Source: G965229605 sp965229605
Lineage (GTDB): Bacteria > Pseudomonadota > Alphaproteobacteria > CBDDJK01
NCBI GenBank assembly: GCA_965229605.1
Contig: OZ245892.1
Coordinates: 1,550,001-1,614,000 of the forward strand
Direction of reading: 5' to 3'
DNA length: 64,000 bases
Both the position numbers and the translations under genes were made by a program. Under the pieces are notes generated by a model that did not search any database, was not told the DNA's origin, and was given only the letters and a program-made list of their open reading frames with translations. Shown here one piece after another: positions 63,817 through 64,000 of this stretch (positions are counted from its first letter, which is position 1; every line of letters starts with the position of its first letter).

Positions 63817-64000
63817 TTAACCAAATGCCTGGTCATAAAGCGGGAAATTCCTGGTCAGAGAAATCACCTTTGCCCGGACAGCAGCTTCAACCTGGCTGTT
63901 GTCTTCCGGGTTGTCTTGCAAACCGCGCAGGACTTCCAGAATCAACTGCCCGGTCTGTTTAAATTCGGCTTCGCCAAAGCCCCGGGTGGTTGCTGCCGGA
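63817..64000 (-). CDS. glyA: Serine hydroxymethyltransferase, C-terminal end (runs off the right edge)
   Basis: Only the last 61 codons are present. The minus-strand frame reads [20 protein letters not shown] and ends with [13 protein letters not shown] and a TAA at 63819-63817. The TTRGF block, whose Arg binds the carboxylate of the substrate, is diagnostic of GlyA. The enzyme interconverts serine and glycine with tetrahydrofolate and pyridoxal phosphate. nrdR follows 64 bp downstream. Confidence 0.9.
   Translation of the reverse strand, partial: PAATTRGFGEAEFKQTGQLILEVLRGLQDNPEDNSQVEAAVRAKVISLTRNFPLYDQAFG

Overview
The window reads as chromosomal DNA of an alphaproteobacterium. Supporting features are an atpHAGDC operon with no a, b or c subunit genes beside it, the aerobic cobaltochelatase pair cobS-cobT, a very large NAD-dependent glutamate dehydrogenase (about 1600 residues), clpS-clpA, a phasin gene with PhaR-like operator sites, a glyA-nrdR pair, and a CAT-anticodon tRNA with an alphaproteobacterial-looking anticodon arm. 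I cannot name a genus from sequence alone. Genes are densely packed with many ATGA, TGATG and TAATG overlaps. There is no sign of prophage, a CRISPR array or an intact transposase.

Layout. 1-3520 (minus): yqeY, a 48-residue membrane peptide, a large exported protein of unknown function, an Ldh_2-family dehydrogenase and the start of a glycosyltransferase. 3602-6514 (minus): clpA and clpS. 6912-7742 (plus): an alpha/beta hydrolase. 7759-9253 (minus): gcvT-gcvH without gcvP. 9319-12295 (minus): a sugar ABC importer. 12510-14353: a heparinase-like gene and tRNA-Gln. 14563-16074: a flagellar hook-type protein. 16097-19408: carB. 19591-24016 (plus): a haloacid dehalogenase-like protein, cobS, cobT and an orphan ABC ATPase. 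24039-29071 (minus): atpHAGDC. 29245-33304 (minus): glycerate 2-kinase, a UvrD/PcrA-type helicase and an uncharacterised small gene.

33509-34225 holds a phasin gene with a promoter overlapped by palindromic PhaR-like boxes and a strong terminator. 34245-40725 (minus) is a seven-gene catabolic operon: a small membrane protein, a three-part TRAP transporter, an HpsN-like (sulfopropanediol 3-dehydrogenase type) enzyme, an SDR and a zinc-type alcohol dehydrogenase. It is preceded by three helically phased AAACGAAA repeats. I infer uptake and oxidation of 2,3-dihydroxypropane-1-sulfonate or a similar polyol. 40935-43599: tRNA-Met, recG and rsfS. 43880-48519 (plus): fliM, a DUF4212 protein with its sodium/solute symporter, and an M16-type protein lacking the zinc motif. 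48522-52322: an AsmA/YhdP-like giant. 52511-62859 (plus): pheA, ruvCAB, gdh, cobO and cobQ. 63292-64000 (minus): nrdR and the end of glyA.

The strongest unexplained structure is a 434-bp mini-element (62859-63292) with 31-bp terminal inverted repeats. It was inserted at a TA inside what appears to have been a TTAA shared by the overlapping stop codons of the convergent genes cobQ and nrdR. It carries a 51-codon ORF and two tandem hairpins with a shared loop motif and four compensated stem differences, suggesting that the folded form has been selected. A second, isolated end of the same family lies at 29211-29239.
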